Assembly: GCA_946478645.1 (NCBI GenBank)
Contig: CAMLCW010000207.1
Coordinates: 1 to 9,133 of the forward strand
DNA length: 9,133 nt
Reading direction: 5' to 3'
Origin: an uncultured Variovorax sp.
GTDB taxonomy: Bacteria > Pseudomonadota > Gammaproteobacteria > Burkholderiales > Burkholderiaceae
Shown: positions 1 through 8,240 of the stretch, piece after piece
Layout of the letters: every line of letters starts with the position of its first letter
Position numbering within the stretch: the first letter of the stretch is position 1
The notes under the pieces: generated by a model
The model's input: only the letters and a program-made list of their open reading frames with translations
Databases searched by the model: none
What the model was told of the DNA's origin: nothing
Position numbers and translations under genes: made by a program

Positions 1-630
1 CCGATCACGAACTTCCGCTACGAAGACCTCGCCAATCCCAAGTACAAGGGCAAGGTCTGCATCCGCGCCGGCCAGCACCCCTACAACACGGCGCTGATCG
101 CGGCCATGATCGCGCACGACGGCGAAGCCAAGACCGAGCAGTGGCTGCGCGGCGTGAAGGCGAACCTCGCGCGCAAGGCGACGGGCGGCGACCGCGACGT
201 GGCGCGCGACATCCTCGGCGGCATCTGTGACGTTGGCCTGGCCAACTCGTACTACGTCGGCCAGATGAAGAGCGCCAAGGAAGGCACCGACGCGCGCAAG
301 TGGGGCGATGCCATCAAGGTGGTGCGCCCGACCTTCGCCAACGCCAAGAGCGGCGGCACGCACGTCAACATCAGCGGCGCGGCCGTGGCAAAGAACGCCC
401 CGCAGCGCGAGAACGCGGTCAAGCTGCTCGAGTTCCTGGTCTCCGAACCGGCGCAGGCGCTCTACGCGCAGGCCAACTACGAATACCCGGTGCGCAAGGG
501 CGTGGCGCTCGATCCGATCATCGGGCAGAGCATCGGCGCGCTGAAGGTCGACCCACTGCCGCTGACCGAAATCGCCAAGCACCGCAAGCAGGCCAGCGCC
601 CTCGTCGACAAGGTCGGCTTCGACAAGTAG
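1..630 (+). CDS. Fe(3+) ABC transporter substrate-binding protein, 3' part (FbpA/FutA type)
   Basis: Periplasmic ferric-iron binding protein that delivers Fe(3+) to the permease encoded next. The frame is open from base 1 to a TAG at 628-630, so the last 209 residues are present; the start, signal peptide and N-terminal lobe lie outside the window. The best marker is the motif ANSYYVGQM with two adjacent tyrosines, which in FbpA/FutA proteins coordinate the iron. The later stretch VNISGAAVAKNAPQRENAVK followed by LLEFLVSEPAQ is typical of the C-terminal part of this family. The gene is followed 37 nt later by a permease and then an ATPase in the same direction, the standard binding protein-permease-ATPase order. 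Binding of another metal or anion cannot be excluded, but the paired tyrosines make iron the best call. Confidence 0.93.
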   Translation, partial: PITNFRYEDLANPKYKGKVCIRAGQHPYNTALIAAMIAHDGEAKTEQWLRGVKANLARKATGGDRDVARDILGGICDVGLANSYYVGQMKSAKEGTDARKWGDAIKVVRPTFANAKSGGTHVNISGAAVAKNAPQRENAVKLLEFLVSEPAQALYAQANYEYPVRKGVALDPIIGQSIGALKVDPLPLTEIAKHRKQASALVDKVGFDK

Positions 631-667
631 TGGCTCCTGGTTCGCTTCTCGTAGCCGCCGCTCCCCG

Positions 668-2332
668 ATGAGTTCCAGGGGGCTGCAAGCCGCAGGCCCG
701 GCCTGGCGCCTTGCTTCGCTCGCCATCGCGCTCGGGGTGCTCGCGCCGGTGGCCGGGCTCGTATGGCTCGCGCTGGGCGGCGGGCTCGCGCACTGGGGCC
801 CGCTGTTCGCGCACGTGCTGCCGAGCGCGGCACTGAACACGGCGCTGCTGCTGGCGGGCGTCGGCGCGCTGGTGCTGGTCATCGGCACCGGCTGCGCCTG
901 GCTGGTAACGGCCTGCGACTTCCCGGGCCGGCGCGTGCTGCATTGGGCGCTGCTGCTGCCGCTCGCAATGCCGACCTACATCGTTGCGTTCGCCTACCTC
1001 GACCTGCTGCACCCCATCGGCCCCATTCAAGGCGCGATCCGCTGGATGCTGGGCTTCGACAGCCCGCGGCAGTTTCGCCTGCCCGACCTGCGCTCGATGC
1101 CGGGGGCGATCTTCGTGCTCGGCTTCGTGCTGTACCCCTACGTCTACATGACCGCGCGCGCCATGTTCATGACCCAGCCCGCGCACCTGCTGGAGGCCGC
1201 GCGCACGCTGGGCGAAAGCCGGCGCGGCGCCTTCTTCCGCGTGGCGCTGCCGCTGGCGCGGCCAGCGCTGGCCGTGGGCCTGAGCCTGGCGCTGCTCGAG
1301 ACGCTCAACGACATCGGCGCTTCGGAATTCCTCGGCGTCAACACGCTCACGGTGGCGGTCTACACCACCTGGATCACGCGCTCCGACCTCGCGGGCGCGG
1401 CGCAGATCGCCTGCGCGATGCTGTTCGTGGTGGTGGCGCTGGTCTGGCTCGAACGCAATGGCCGGCGCCACCAGCGCTTCGGTTCGGCGCAGCGCATGCG
1501 CGCCATCCAGCCGCGGCGGCTGCACGGCGGCGCCGCCTGGCTGGCCACGGCCACGACCGCGCTGCCGGTGCTGATCGGCTTCGTGGCACCGGCGCTGTAC
1601 CTGGTCTGGGAAAGCGCCAAGCGGCTGCACCAGGGCAACGGTATCTCGCAGGGCCTGCTGGCCAGCCTCGGCAACACGATCACGCTGGCCGCCGGCGTCA
1701 CGGTGGTGGCGGTGGCGGCCGGGCTCGTGGTGGCATGGGCCACGCGCAGCCAGGGCTCGCGGCCCAACCGCGCGCGCTGGCAGGCGCGCGCGGCCACCTT
1801 GGGCTATGCGCTGCCCGGCACGGTGCTCGCCATCGGACTGCTCACGCCCGCGCTGACCTTCGATGCCGCGCTGGCCGGCCTGCTCGGCCTGCGAGGCCTG
1901 CCGCTGATGGCTGCGGGCGTGGTGTTGGTGGTGGCGTGCGCGATCCGCTTTTTGGCGATGCCGGTCGGCGGCATCGAAGCCGGGCTTGCACGCATCCCGC
2001 CCGCGATCGAACAAGCCTCGCGCCTGCTCGGCGAAACCACCGGCGGCACGCTGCGCCGCGTGCACCTGCCGCTGCTGCAGCCGGCCATTGCCACGGGCGC
2101 GCTGCTGGTGTTCGTCGATGCGATGAAGGAGCTGCCGGCCACGCTGCTGCTGCGGCCCGCCAATTTCGACACGCTGGCCACCTGGCTCTATGCCGAGGCC
2201 GCGCGCGGCACCTATGAAGAAGGCGCCATCGCCGCGCTCGCCATCGTGGTGGCAGGCCTCTTGCCCGTGGTGCTGCTCGCGCGCCATCAACTCGGCACGC
2301 CTTCGGCGCTGCCGCCTTCGAACTCATCATGA
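668..2332 (+). CDS. Fe(3+) ABC transporter permease (FbpB/SfuB type, two fused permease domains)
   Basis: Inner-membrane channel subunit of the ferric importer, 554 aa, the usual size for a fused FbpB-type permease. It is highly hydrophobic, with about a dozen predicted membrane segments; the first spans roughly residues 14-37. Two copies of the BPD_transp_1 domain are visible, each with an EAA loop that docks on the ATPase: EAARTLGES...LPLARPA at about 176-200 and EQASRLLGE...LPLLQPA at about 448-473. The C-terminal stretch DAMKELPATLLLRP (about 484-497) is characteristic of iron permeases of this family. The ATG at 668 is the first start in frame after the preceding gene, but I see no good Shine-Dalgarno in front of it. 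The stop overlaps the ATPase start as ATGA, implying translational coupling. Confidence 0.95.
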   Translation: MSSRGLQAAGPAWRLASLAIALGVLAPVAGLVWLALGGGLAHWGPLFAHVLPSAALNTALLLAGVGALVLVIGTGCAWLVTACDFPGRRVLHWALLLPLAMPTYIVAFAYLDLLHPIGPIQGAIRWMLGFDSPRQFRLPDLRSMPGAIFVLGFVLYPYVYMTARAMFMTQPAHLLEAARTLGESRRGAFFRVALPLARPALAVGLSLALLETLNDIGASEFLGVNTLTVAVYTTWITRSDLAGAAQIACAMLFVVVALVWLERNGRRHQRFGSAQRMRAIQPRRLHGGAAWLATATTALPVLIGFVAPALYLVWESAKRLHQGNGISQGLLASLGNTITLAAGVTVVAVAAGLVVAWATRSQGSRPNRARWQARAATLGYALPGTVLAIGLLTPALTFDAALAGLLGLRGLPLMAAGVVLVVACAIRFLAMPVGGIEAGLARIPPAIEQASRLLGETTGGTLRRVHLPLLQPAIATGALLVFVDAMKELPATLLLRPANFDTLATWLYAEAARGTYEEGAIAALAIVVAGLLPVVLLARHQLGTPSALPPSNSS

Positions 2333-3018
2333 GCGCCCCCCTTCTCATCGAATCGATCCAGCTCGCCTACGAGACGCCTCGGGGTGACCCGCACACCGTG
2401 GTGAACGATTTCTCGCTCGGGCTGCCGGCCGGCGACATCGCCTGCCTGTTCGGTCCGTCGGGCTGCGGCAAGACCACGGTGCTGCGCGCGATCGCGGGCT
2501 TCGAACCCGTGCGCGCGGGCAGCATCCTGCTCGGCGAAACGCTGCTCTCGTCGCCCCAGCTGCACCTGCCGCCCGAAGAGCGGCGCGTGGGCATGATGTT
2601 CCAGGAGTACGCGCTCTTTCCACACCTTTCGGCCGGCAGCAACGTGGCCTTCGGCCTGCGCCGCCTGCCGCGCGCGCAGCAGCGGACGCGCGTGTCGGAG
2701 ATGCTGGCGCTCGTGGGCCTGGCCGATGCCGGCGAGCGTTTCCCGCACGAGCTCTCGGGCGGCCAGCAGCAGCGCATCGCGCTCGCGCGCGCGCTGGCGC
2801 CCTCGCCCGCGCTGCTGCTGCTCGACGAGCCCTTCTCCAACCTCGACGGCGGCACGCGCGAGCGCCTGACGCAGGAGGTGCGCGGCATCCTCAAGCGCGC
2901 CGGACAGACCGCGATCCTCGTCACCCACAACGAGGCCGAGGCCCACGCGATGGCCGACCGCATCGGCGTGATGCACGCCGGGCGCATCACGCACTGGCTC
3001 GACACGGCCGCGCCTTAG
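2329..3018 (+). CDS. Fe(3+) ABC transporter ATP-binding protein, short form (FbpC type)
   Basis: Cytoplasmic ATPase that powers the ferric importer, 229 aa. All nucleotide-binding motifs are intact: Walker A GPSGCGKTT (42-50), Q-loop Gln92 in FQEYALFPHL, signature LSGGQQQR (142-149), Walker B LLLLDEP (162-168), D-loop SNLD (170-173) and switch His200 in VTHNEAEA. FQEYALFPHL closely resembles the iron and polyamine ATPase group. The start overlaps the permease stop by 4 bp. FbpC-type proteins are usually about 340-350 aa because a C-terminal TOBE-type regulatory domain follows the ATPase. Here the protein stops at HWLDTAAP, about where that domain would begin, and the next 100 bp do not encode a recognisable continuation. 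It is probably a functional ATPase lacking that domain. Confidence 0.95.
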   Translation: MSAPLLIESIQLAYETPRGDPHTVVNDFSLGLPAGDIACLFGPSGCGKTTVLRAIAGFEPVRAGSILLGETLLSSPQLHLPPEERRVGMMFQEYALFPHLSAGSNVAFGLRRLPRAQQRTRVSEMLALVGLADAGERFPHELSGGQQQRIALARALAPSPALLLLDEPFSNLDGGTRERLTQEVRGILKRAGQTAILVTHNEAEAHAMADRIGVMHAGRITHWLDTAAP

Positions 3019-3026
3019 CACGAAGG

Positions 3027-3050
3027 CGCCCCCAGGGCGAATGGGCTTTT
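3027..3050 (+). terminator. candidate terminator after the iron-transport operon
   Basis: Nine bases after the ATPase stop, CGCCC (3027-3031) can pair with GGGCG (3035-3039) around a CCA loop. Alternatively GCCC (3028-3031) can pair with GGGC (3043-3046), which runs straight into TTTT (3047-3050). A GC hairpin ending in a short T run fits a weak intrinsic terminator for the operon upstream. The stem and the T run are both short, so this is tentative. Confidence 0.4.
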
Positions 3051-3059
3051 CCGGAAAAG
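3046..3059. repeat. 14-bp perfect palindrome CTTTTCCGGAAAAG
   Basis: The sequence CTTTTCCGGAAAAG is perfectly self-complementary and lies about 70 bp upstream of the GST start codon, in the gap after the iron operon. It is unusually AT-rich for this window. It could be a regulator operator for the GST-gloA pair or part of the terminator structure just before it. The sequence alone does not decide between these. Confidence 0.5.
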
Positions 3060-3127
3060 GTTTTCGCGAGCCGCAAGAATCGCGGCCGACCGAACACAAC
3101 CCCGAGCGAGAACGCAAGGAAAGCGCC

Positions 3128-3823
3128 ATGACCCAGACCCTCACACTCGTCAGCCACCTGCTGTGCCCCTACGTGCAGCGCGCCGCGATCGCGCTGCACG
3201 AGAAGAACGTGCCCTTCGAACGCGTGGTCATCGATCTTGCGAACAAGCCGCAGTGGTTCCTGGACATCTCGCCGCTCGGCAAGGTGCCGCTGCTGAAAGT
3301 ACCGCGCAGCAGCGACGGCGGCGGCGAAGCCGTGCTGTTCGAGAGCAACGTGATCTGCGAATACCTCGAAGAGACGCAGCCGGGCCCGCGCCTGCATCCG
3401 CAGGACCCGCTCGCGCGCGCCCAGCATCGCGCGTGGATGGAGTTCGGCTCGGCGATCCTTGCCGACCTGTGGGGCTACGAGACCACGCGCGACGCCGACG
3501 TGTTCGCCCAGAAGCGGCAGGCGCTCGCGGCCAAGTTCGCGCGCGTCGAGGCCGCGCTCGGCGCGGGGCCCTACTTCGCAGGCCAGGACTTCAGCCTGGT
3601 CGATGCGGTGTTCGCGCCGGTGTTCCGCTACTTCGAGGTGTTCGATGCCATCAGCGATTCGCACCTGTTCGATGCGCTGCCCAAGGTCGATGCCTGGCGC
3701 CATGCGCTGGCCGAACGACCCAGCGTGCGCGATGCGGTGGTGCCCGAATACGCAGAGCACCTGCGCGAATTCCTGCGTCAGCACGAGGCGCATTTGCTCA
3801 CGCTGGCCGAAGCCCGAGAATAG
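3128..3823 (+). CDS. glutathione S-transferase family protein (Cys-type, omega/DHAR-like)
   Basis: Cytosolic 231-aa protein with a thioredoxin-like N-terminal domain (about 4-85) and a helical C-terminal domain (about 95-220). The active-site motif CPYVQR puts a cysteine at position 13, where omega, DHAR and related GSTs carry the catalytic Cys used for thiol transfer or dehydroascorbate-type reductions rather than Tyr/Ser conjugation. The cis-proline (KVP, Pro54) and the glutathione-binding pair Glu72-Ser73 in [13 protein letters not shown] are present, as is the N-capping-box-like SLVDA (156-160). The ATG at 3128 is chosen because AAGGA at 3116-3120 lies 7 nt upstream. An in-frame ATG at 3041 would add 29 residues without family similarity. 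Glyoxalase I follows 40 nt later, probably co-transcribed. The natural substrate is unknown. Confidence 0.93.
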   Translation: MTQTLTLVSHLLCPYVQRAAIALHEKNVPFERVVIDLANKPQWFLDISPLGKVPLLKVPRSSDGGGEAVLFESNVICEYLEETQPGPRLHPQDPLARAQHRAWMEFGSAILADLWGYETTRDADVFAQKRQALAAKFARVEAALGAGPYFAGQDFSLVDAVFAPVFRYFEVFDAISDSHLFDALPKVDAWRHALAERPSVRDAVVPEYAEHLREFLRQHEAHLLTLAEARE

Positions 3824-3847
3824 GTACTCCCCCACACACAACGACAC

Positions 3848-3855
3848 AGAGAGAA
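3848..3855 (+). promoter_or_regulatory. purine-rich ribosome binding site of gloA
   Basis: AGAGAGAA lies 8 nt before the ATG at 3864 in the 40-nt GST-gloA gap. It supports that start and independent initiation of gloA on a shared transcript. It is a weak match to AGGAGG. Confidence 0.45.
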
Positions 3856-3863
3856 CCCACGAG

Positions 3864-4277
3864 ATGCGACTTCTCCACACCATGCTGCGCGTCGGCAACC
3901 TGCAGCGCTCCATCGACTTCTACACCCAGGTGCTCGGCATGAACCTGCTGCGCACCTCCGAGAACCCCGAGTACAAGTACAGCCTCGCCTTCGTCGGCTA
4001 CGGCAAGGGCAACCCCGAGCAGGCCGAGATCGAACTCACCTATAACTGGGGTACCGAGAGCTACGAGCTCGGCACCGCCTACGGCCACATCGCGCTCGGC
4101 GTGCCCGATGCGTATGCGGCCTGCGAGAAGATCAAGGCGGCCGGCGGCAACGTGACGCGCGAGGCCGGCCCGGTGAAGGGCGGCACCACGGTGATCGCGT
4201 TCGTGACGGACCCGGACGGGTACAAGATCGAGCTGATCCAGCGCGCGGAAAGCGCCGAGGGCGGCGGGCTGCGCTGA
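3864..4277 (+). CDS. gloA: lactoylglutathione lyase (glyoxalase I)
   Basis: Cytoplasmic enzyme that isomerises the hemithioacetal of methylglyoxal and glutathione to S-lactoylglutathione, the first step of methylglyoxal detoxification. At 137 aa it matches bacterial GloA (about 135 aa). The protein is two glyoxalase/VOC half-modules, and the four metal ligands known from E. coli GloA are all present with at most a one-residue shift: His5 (MRLLH), Glu57 ([10 protein letters not shown]), His75 (YGHIALGV) and Glu123 (DPDGYKIEL). The short form lacks the insertions of Zn-type eukaryotic enzymes, which suggests the Ni/Co-activated class. It lies directly downstream of a glutathione S-transferase gene and converges with the HAD gene, with 27 bp between the stops. 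Confidence 0.96.
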   Translation: MRLLHTMLRVGNLQRSIDFYTQVLGMNLLRTSENPEYKYSLAFVGYGKGNPEQAEIELTYNWGTESYELGTAYGHIALGVPDAYAACEKIKAAGGNVTREAGPVKGGTTVIAFVTDPDGYKIELIQRAESAEGGGLR

Positions 4278-4282
4278 ACCTC

Positions 4283-4298
4283 GGGCGCAACATCGCCC
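4283..4298. terminator. hairpin between convergent gloA and the HAD gene
   Basis: GGGCG (4283-4287) and CGCCC (4294-4298) can form a 5-bp GC stem with a 6-nt loop CAACAT in the 27-bp gap between two convergent genes. The location suits a bidirectional terminator, but there is no T run on either side. Confidence 0.35.
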
Positions 4299-4304
4299 TG
4301 GCCG

Positions 4305-5036
4305 TCAGCAACCCAACAGCTCGGCCAGCTCCACGATGTCGCGCGCGTGCAGGCTGTTCTCGGGCTGCGGCGACACGTCCTTCGGCCGCGCGCGGCCATG
4401 CTCCCAGGGGCGCTCGATGTACGCGGTCTTGAGGCCGCAGACGCGCGCGGCGGCCAGGTCGTCATGGTGCGCGGCCGCGAGCATCACCTGCCCGGGCGTG
4501 GCGTCGAACACGCCCGCCACGCCGAGGTAGGTGCGCGGGTCGGGCTTGTAGGCCTTGAACACTTCGGCCGAGAGCACGCAGTCCCAAGGCAGGCCGGCGC
4601 GCTTGGCCATCTCGGTCAGCAGGCCGAGGTTGCCGTTGGACAGCGTGCAGATGGTGAACTTCTTCTTGAGCCGCGTGAGCCCCTCGACCGCATCGGGCCA
4701 GGCCGGCAGCCGGTGCCAGGCGCGGCTCAGGTGGCGTTTGCCGGCCGCATCGAGCCGCTCGGCGGCGCCGAAGTCGCGCAGCACCTGTTCGAGCATGCTC
4801 AGGTGCAGCTCGTCGAGCAGCGTGAAGCCGCCCTCGCCCGCGGCGATGCGCTCCATCACCGACTTCATCGCGGGCTGGTAGCCGGCACGCCAGGCGAGCG
4901 CGAAGCTCGCGCCGTCCACGCCCGGCAGCGCCAGCTCGACCTCGGCCGCGATGCCGCTGTGCCAGTCGACCACGGTGCCGAACACGTCGAACGCGATGAC
5001 CCGGAGGTCGCTCGCGTCGAAATGATCGGGATTCAT
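4305..5036 (-). CDS. HAD-superfamily hydrolase, type II (S)-2-haloacid dehalogenase group
   Basis: Cytoplasmic 243-aa HAD-fold hydrolase. Motif I is FDVFGTVVD with nucleophile Asp17. The residue two places on is Phe19, not the second Asp of HAD phosphatases, which points to the dehalogenase-like group. Compared with the L-DEX enzyme as I remember it, Arg50 (AWR), Ser133-Asn134 (TLSNG), Lys164 (AYKPDP) and Asp193 are conserved. The L-DEX motif III residues Ser175 and Asn177 correspond to Ala188 and His190 here ([11 protein letters not shown]), so true 2-haloacid dehalogenation is not assured. The start lies one nucleotide after the eda stop (TGA-G-ATG) with only a weak Shine-Dalgarno, so translation probably depends on eda. 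This makes it the third gene of an edd-eda operon. The substrate is unknown. Confidence 0.9.
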   Translation of the reverse strand: MNPDHFDASDLRVIAFDVFGTVVDWHSGIAAEVELALPGVDGASFALAWRAGYQPAMKSVMERIAAGEGGFTLLDELHLSMLEQVLRDFGAAERLDAAGKRHLSRAWHRLPAWPDAVEGLTRLKKKFTICTLSNGNLGLLTEMAKRAGLPWDCVLSAEVFKAYKPDPRTYLGVAGVFDATPGQVMLAAAHHDDLAAARVCGLKTAYIERPWEHGRARPKDVSPQPENSLHARDIVELAELLGC

Positions 5037-5037
5037 C

Positions 5038-5669
5038 TCAGCGCGAGAGCTGGCTCGCGGCGCGTGCCAGCTGCTCGATGCGGGCCCAGTCGCCGTCGCG
5101 GATCGCGTCGGTCGGCACGATCCACGAGCCGCCCACGCACGCGACGTTCGACAACGCGAGGAACTCGGCGGCGTTGCTCGCGTGGATGCCGCCCGTCGGG
5201 CAGAAGCTCACTTCGCCGAACGGCCCCTGCCAGGCCTTGAGCATCGGCAGGCCACCGGCCTGAAGCGCCGGAAAGAACTTGAGCGCGGTGTAGCCGTCTT
5301 CCTGCGCGGTCATGATCTCGCTGCCGGTGGCCACGCCCGGCAGCAGCGGCAGGCCGAGGTCGTGGCAGGCCTTGCCCACCGCGCGCGTGTAGCCGGGGCT
5401 CACGCCGAACTTCGCGCCCGCGAGCGCCGAAGCCTGCGCATCGGCCGCGCTGCGGATGGTGCCCGCGCCGGCCACGGCCTCGGGCACGTCCTTCGCGATG
5501 GCCTCGATGCATTCGAGCGCCTGCGGCGTGCGCAGCGTGACCTCGAGCATGCGGATGCCGCCGGCCACGAGTGCGCGCGCGAGCGGAATCGCATGCTTCA
5601 CATCGTGCAGCACGATCACCGGGATGACCGGCGCGTCGCGCATGACGTCGAGCGCGGTGAGTGTGTTGT

Positions 5670-5679
<10 letters not shown>
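5038..5679 (-). CDS. eda: 2-dehydro-3-deoxy-phosphogluconate (KDPG) aldolase
   Basis: Class I aldolase of the Entner-Doudoroff pathway: splits KDPG into pyruvate and glyceraldehyde 3-phosphate in the cytoplasm. It has 213 aa, the same as E. coli Eda. Catalytic features appear in order: Glu46 and Arg50 in LEVTLRT, Thr74 in GAGT, the Schiff-base Lys134 in LKFFP, and the phosphate-binding PTGGI at 161-165. The ATG at 5679 is chosen because AAGGAG (5687-5692, complement) lies 7 nt upstream; this start overlaps the edd stop by 10 bp. A second in-frame ATG at 5673 would form a classic 4-bp ATGA overlap but sits 13 nt from the same site. The HAD gene follows after one nucleotide. Confidence 0.97.
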
Positions 5680-7496
<1,817 letters not shown>

Positions 7497-7525
7497 GGGG
7501 ATGTTCTTGGTCGCGCTGCCGGCAT

Positions 7526-7548
7526 GTCGCCACTGTCGCGTCGGCGAC
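7526..7548 (-). other. alternative hairpins in the edd leader
   Basis: In plus-strand coordinates GTCGC occurs at 7526-7530 and again at 7535-7539, and either copy can pair with GCGAC at 7544-7548. The outer pairing extends to 6 bp (GTCGCC/GGCGAC); the inner one has a 4-nt loop. The element would be in the edd 5' untranslated region if the proposed promoter is used. Short GC-rich inverted repeats are common by chance in such DNA. Confidence 0.3.
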
Positions 7549-7560
7549 CTGCGAACCGGC

Positions 7561-7589
7561 ATTCAATGGTACCAAGATGACACGGCCAA
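7561..7589 (-). promoter_or_regulatory. candidate edd-eda promoter with TGGTACCA operator-like palindrome
   Basis: Read on the minus strand, TTGGCC (7584-7589) and TTGAAT (7561-7566) resemble sigma-70 -35 and -10 boxes, each 4 of 6 matches, with exactly 17 bp between them. The 8-bp perfect palindrome TGGTACCA (7567-7574) abuts the -10 box, a typical place for a repressor to block RNA polymerase. TGGT-ACCA half-sites resemble operators of GntR/FadR-type regulators, but no such regulator gene is in the window. The predicted start of transcription would be about 55-60 nt before the edd ATG. Confidence 0.45.
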
Positions 7590-7604
7590 GACCGAAAGCC
7601 ATCA

Positions 7605-7630
7605 CCCCTGGCGCCGCAGGCGCTTCGGGG
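7605..7630 (-). terminator. hairpin downstream of the OmpA-domain gene
   Basis: GCGCC (7611-7615) and GGCGC (7619-7623) form a 5-bp stem with a 3-nt loop, and outer CCCC (7605-7608) and GGGG (7627-7630) can extend it across a small internal loop. It begins 7 bp after the gene's stop codon and lies upstream of the proposed edd promoter, so it may separate the two transcripts. No T run follows, so it may be partial or non-functional. Confidence 0.4.
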
Positions 7631-7637
7631 GGCGTCC

Positions 7638-8201
7638 TTAATCCACCAGCTTGACTTCGACCCGGCGCGCTTCGGCGTCGTTGCCCGAACCGGCCGTCAC
7701 GGCCGGCCGCTGCAGGTCGACCTTGGCGGCCGGCACGCCGAGCCCCACCAGCACCTCGCGCACGGTGTCGGCGCGCTGCTTGGCCAGCCGCTCGTTGAGC
7801 GCCGGATCGCCAGTGGTGTCGTGAAAGCCGGAGATCATGGCCTTGCGCCCGCTCTCCACGCCCTTGATCACCGTCGCCAGCGCCTCGGCGGCACCGGGCG
7901 CCAGGTCGGCGCTGCCGGTGGCGAAATAGAAGTTCACCACGCCGTCGGTCACGCGAACGCTCGGGCCTTCCGGAATCACGACCGTGACGGTCTCCGTCAC
8001 TTCGGCCACGCGGGTCTCGGTGGCCGACTCGGGAGGGTCGGCGGGCGGCGCCACCTCGACGACCATTGCATTCGTGCGTCCGGCCGTGGCGGCGCGGTCT
8101 TGCTGCCAGAACGCGATGCCCACCGTGAACAAAAGCACCAGCGCGATCAGGGCAACCAGGAACCCGAGTACGAAATTCTGCTGCGAGTCTTGGTCGCTCA
8201 T
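7638..8201 (-). CDS. OmpA-family protein with N-terminal membrane anchor
   Basis: 187-aa envelope protein. One hydrophobic segment at about residues 11-32 (within NFVLGFLVALIALVLLF) is followed by a charged stretch with no cleavage site that I can see, so it probably stays anchored in the inner membrane. A Pro/Glu-rich linker (about 50-80) leads to an OmpA C-terminal peptidoglycan-binding domain at about 89-187, which begins NFYFATGSADL. Asp128 and Arg143, 15 residues apart, match the diaminopimelate-binding Asp/Arg pair of OmpA domains. There is no beta-barrel, so it is not a porin. The ATG at 8201 has GGAG (8213-8216, complement) 11 nt upstream; longer upstream frames are spurious. A structural role linking membrane and cell wall is likely, but the precise function is unknown. 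Confidence 0.88.
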   Translation of the reverse strand: MSDQDSQQNFVLGFLVALIALVLLFTVGIAFWQQDRAATAGRTNAMVVEVAPPADPPESATETRVAEVTETVTVVIPEGPSVRVTDGVVNFYFATGSADLAPGAAEALATVIKGVESGRKAMISGFHDTTGDPALNERLAKQRADTVREVLVGLGVPAAKVDLQRPAVTAGSGNDAEARRVEVKLVD

Positions 8202-8240
8202 GGGGGGACGATCTCCGTGCGAGAGGGGTGAAAGAGGCCG

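Noticed and set aside
518..2290. 590-codon open frame on the minus strand opposite the iron permease
   Set aside because: It has a low-complexity Arg/Gln/His/Ala-rich composition with no domain, and mirrors a convincing membrane protein. It results from GC-biased third codon positions.
3064..3085. Short inverted repeats CGCGA/TCGCG and CCGC/GCGG before the GST gene
   Set aside because: Stems of four to five GC-rich pairs are expected by chance here, and no partner signal supports a function.
3041..3127. Upstream in-frame ATG extending the GST by 29 residues
   Set aside because: The extension covers a palindrome and terminator-like DNA, has no GST similarity, and the ATG at 3128 has a good AAGGA site.
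4347..5240. 297-codon plus-strand frame opposite the HAD gene
   Set aside because: Its composition is typical of antisense GC-rich shadow, and it overlaps a HAD protein with all main motifs and a coupled start.
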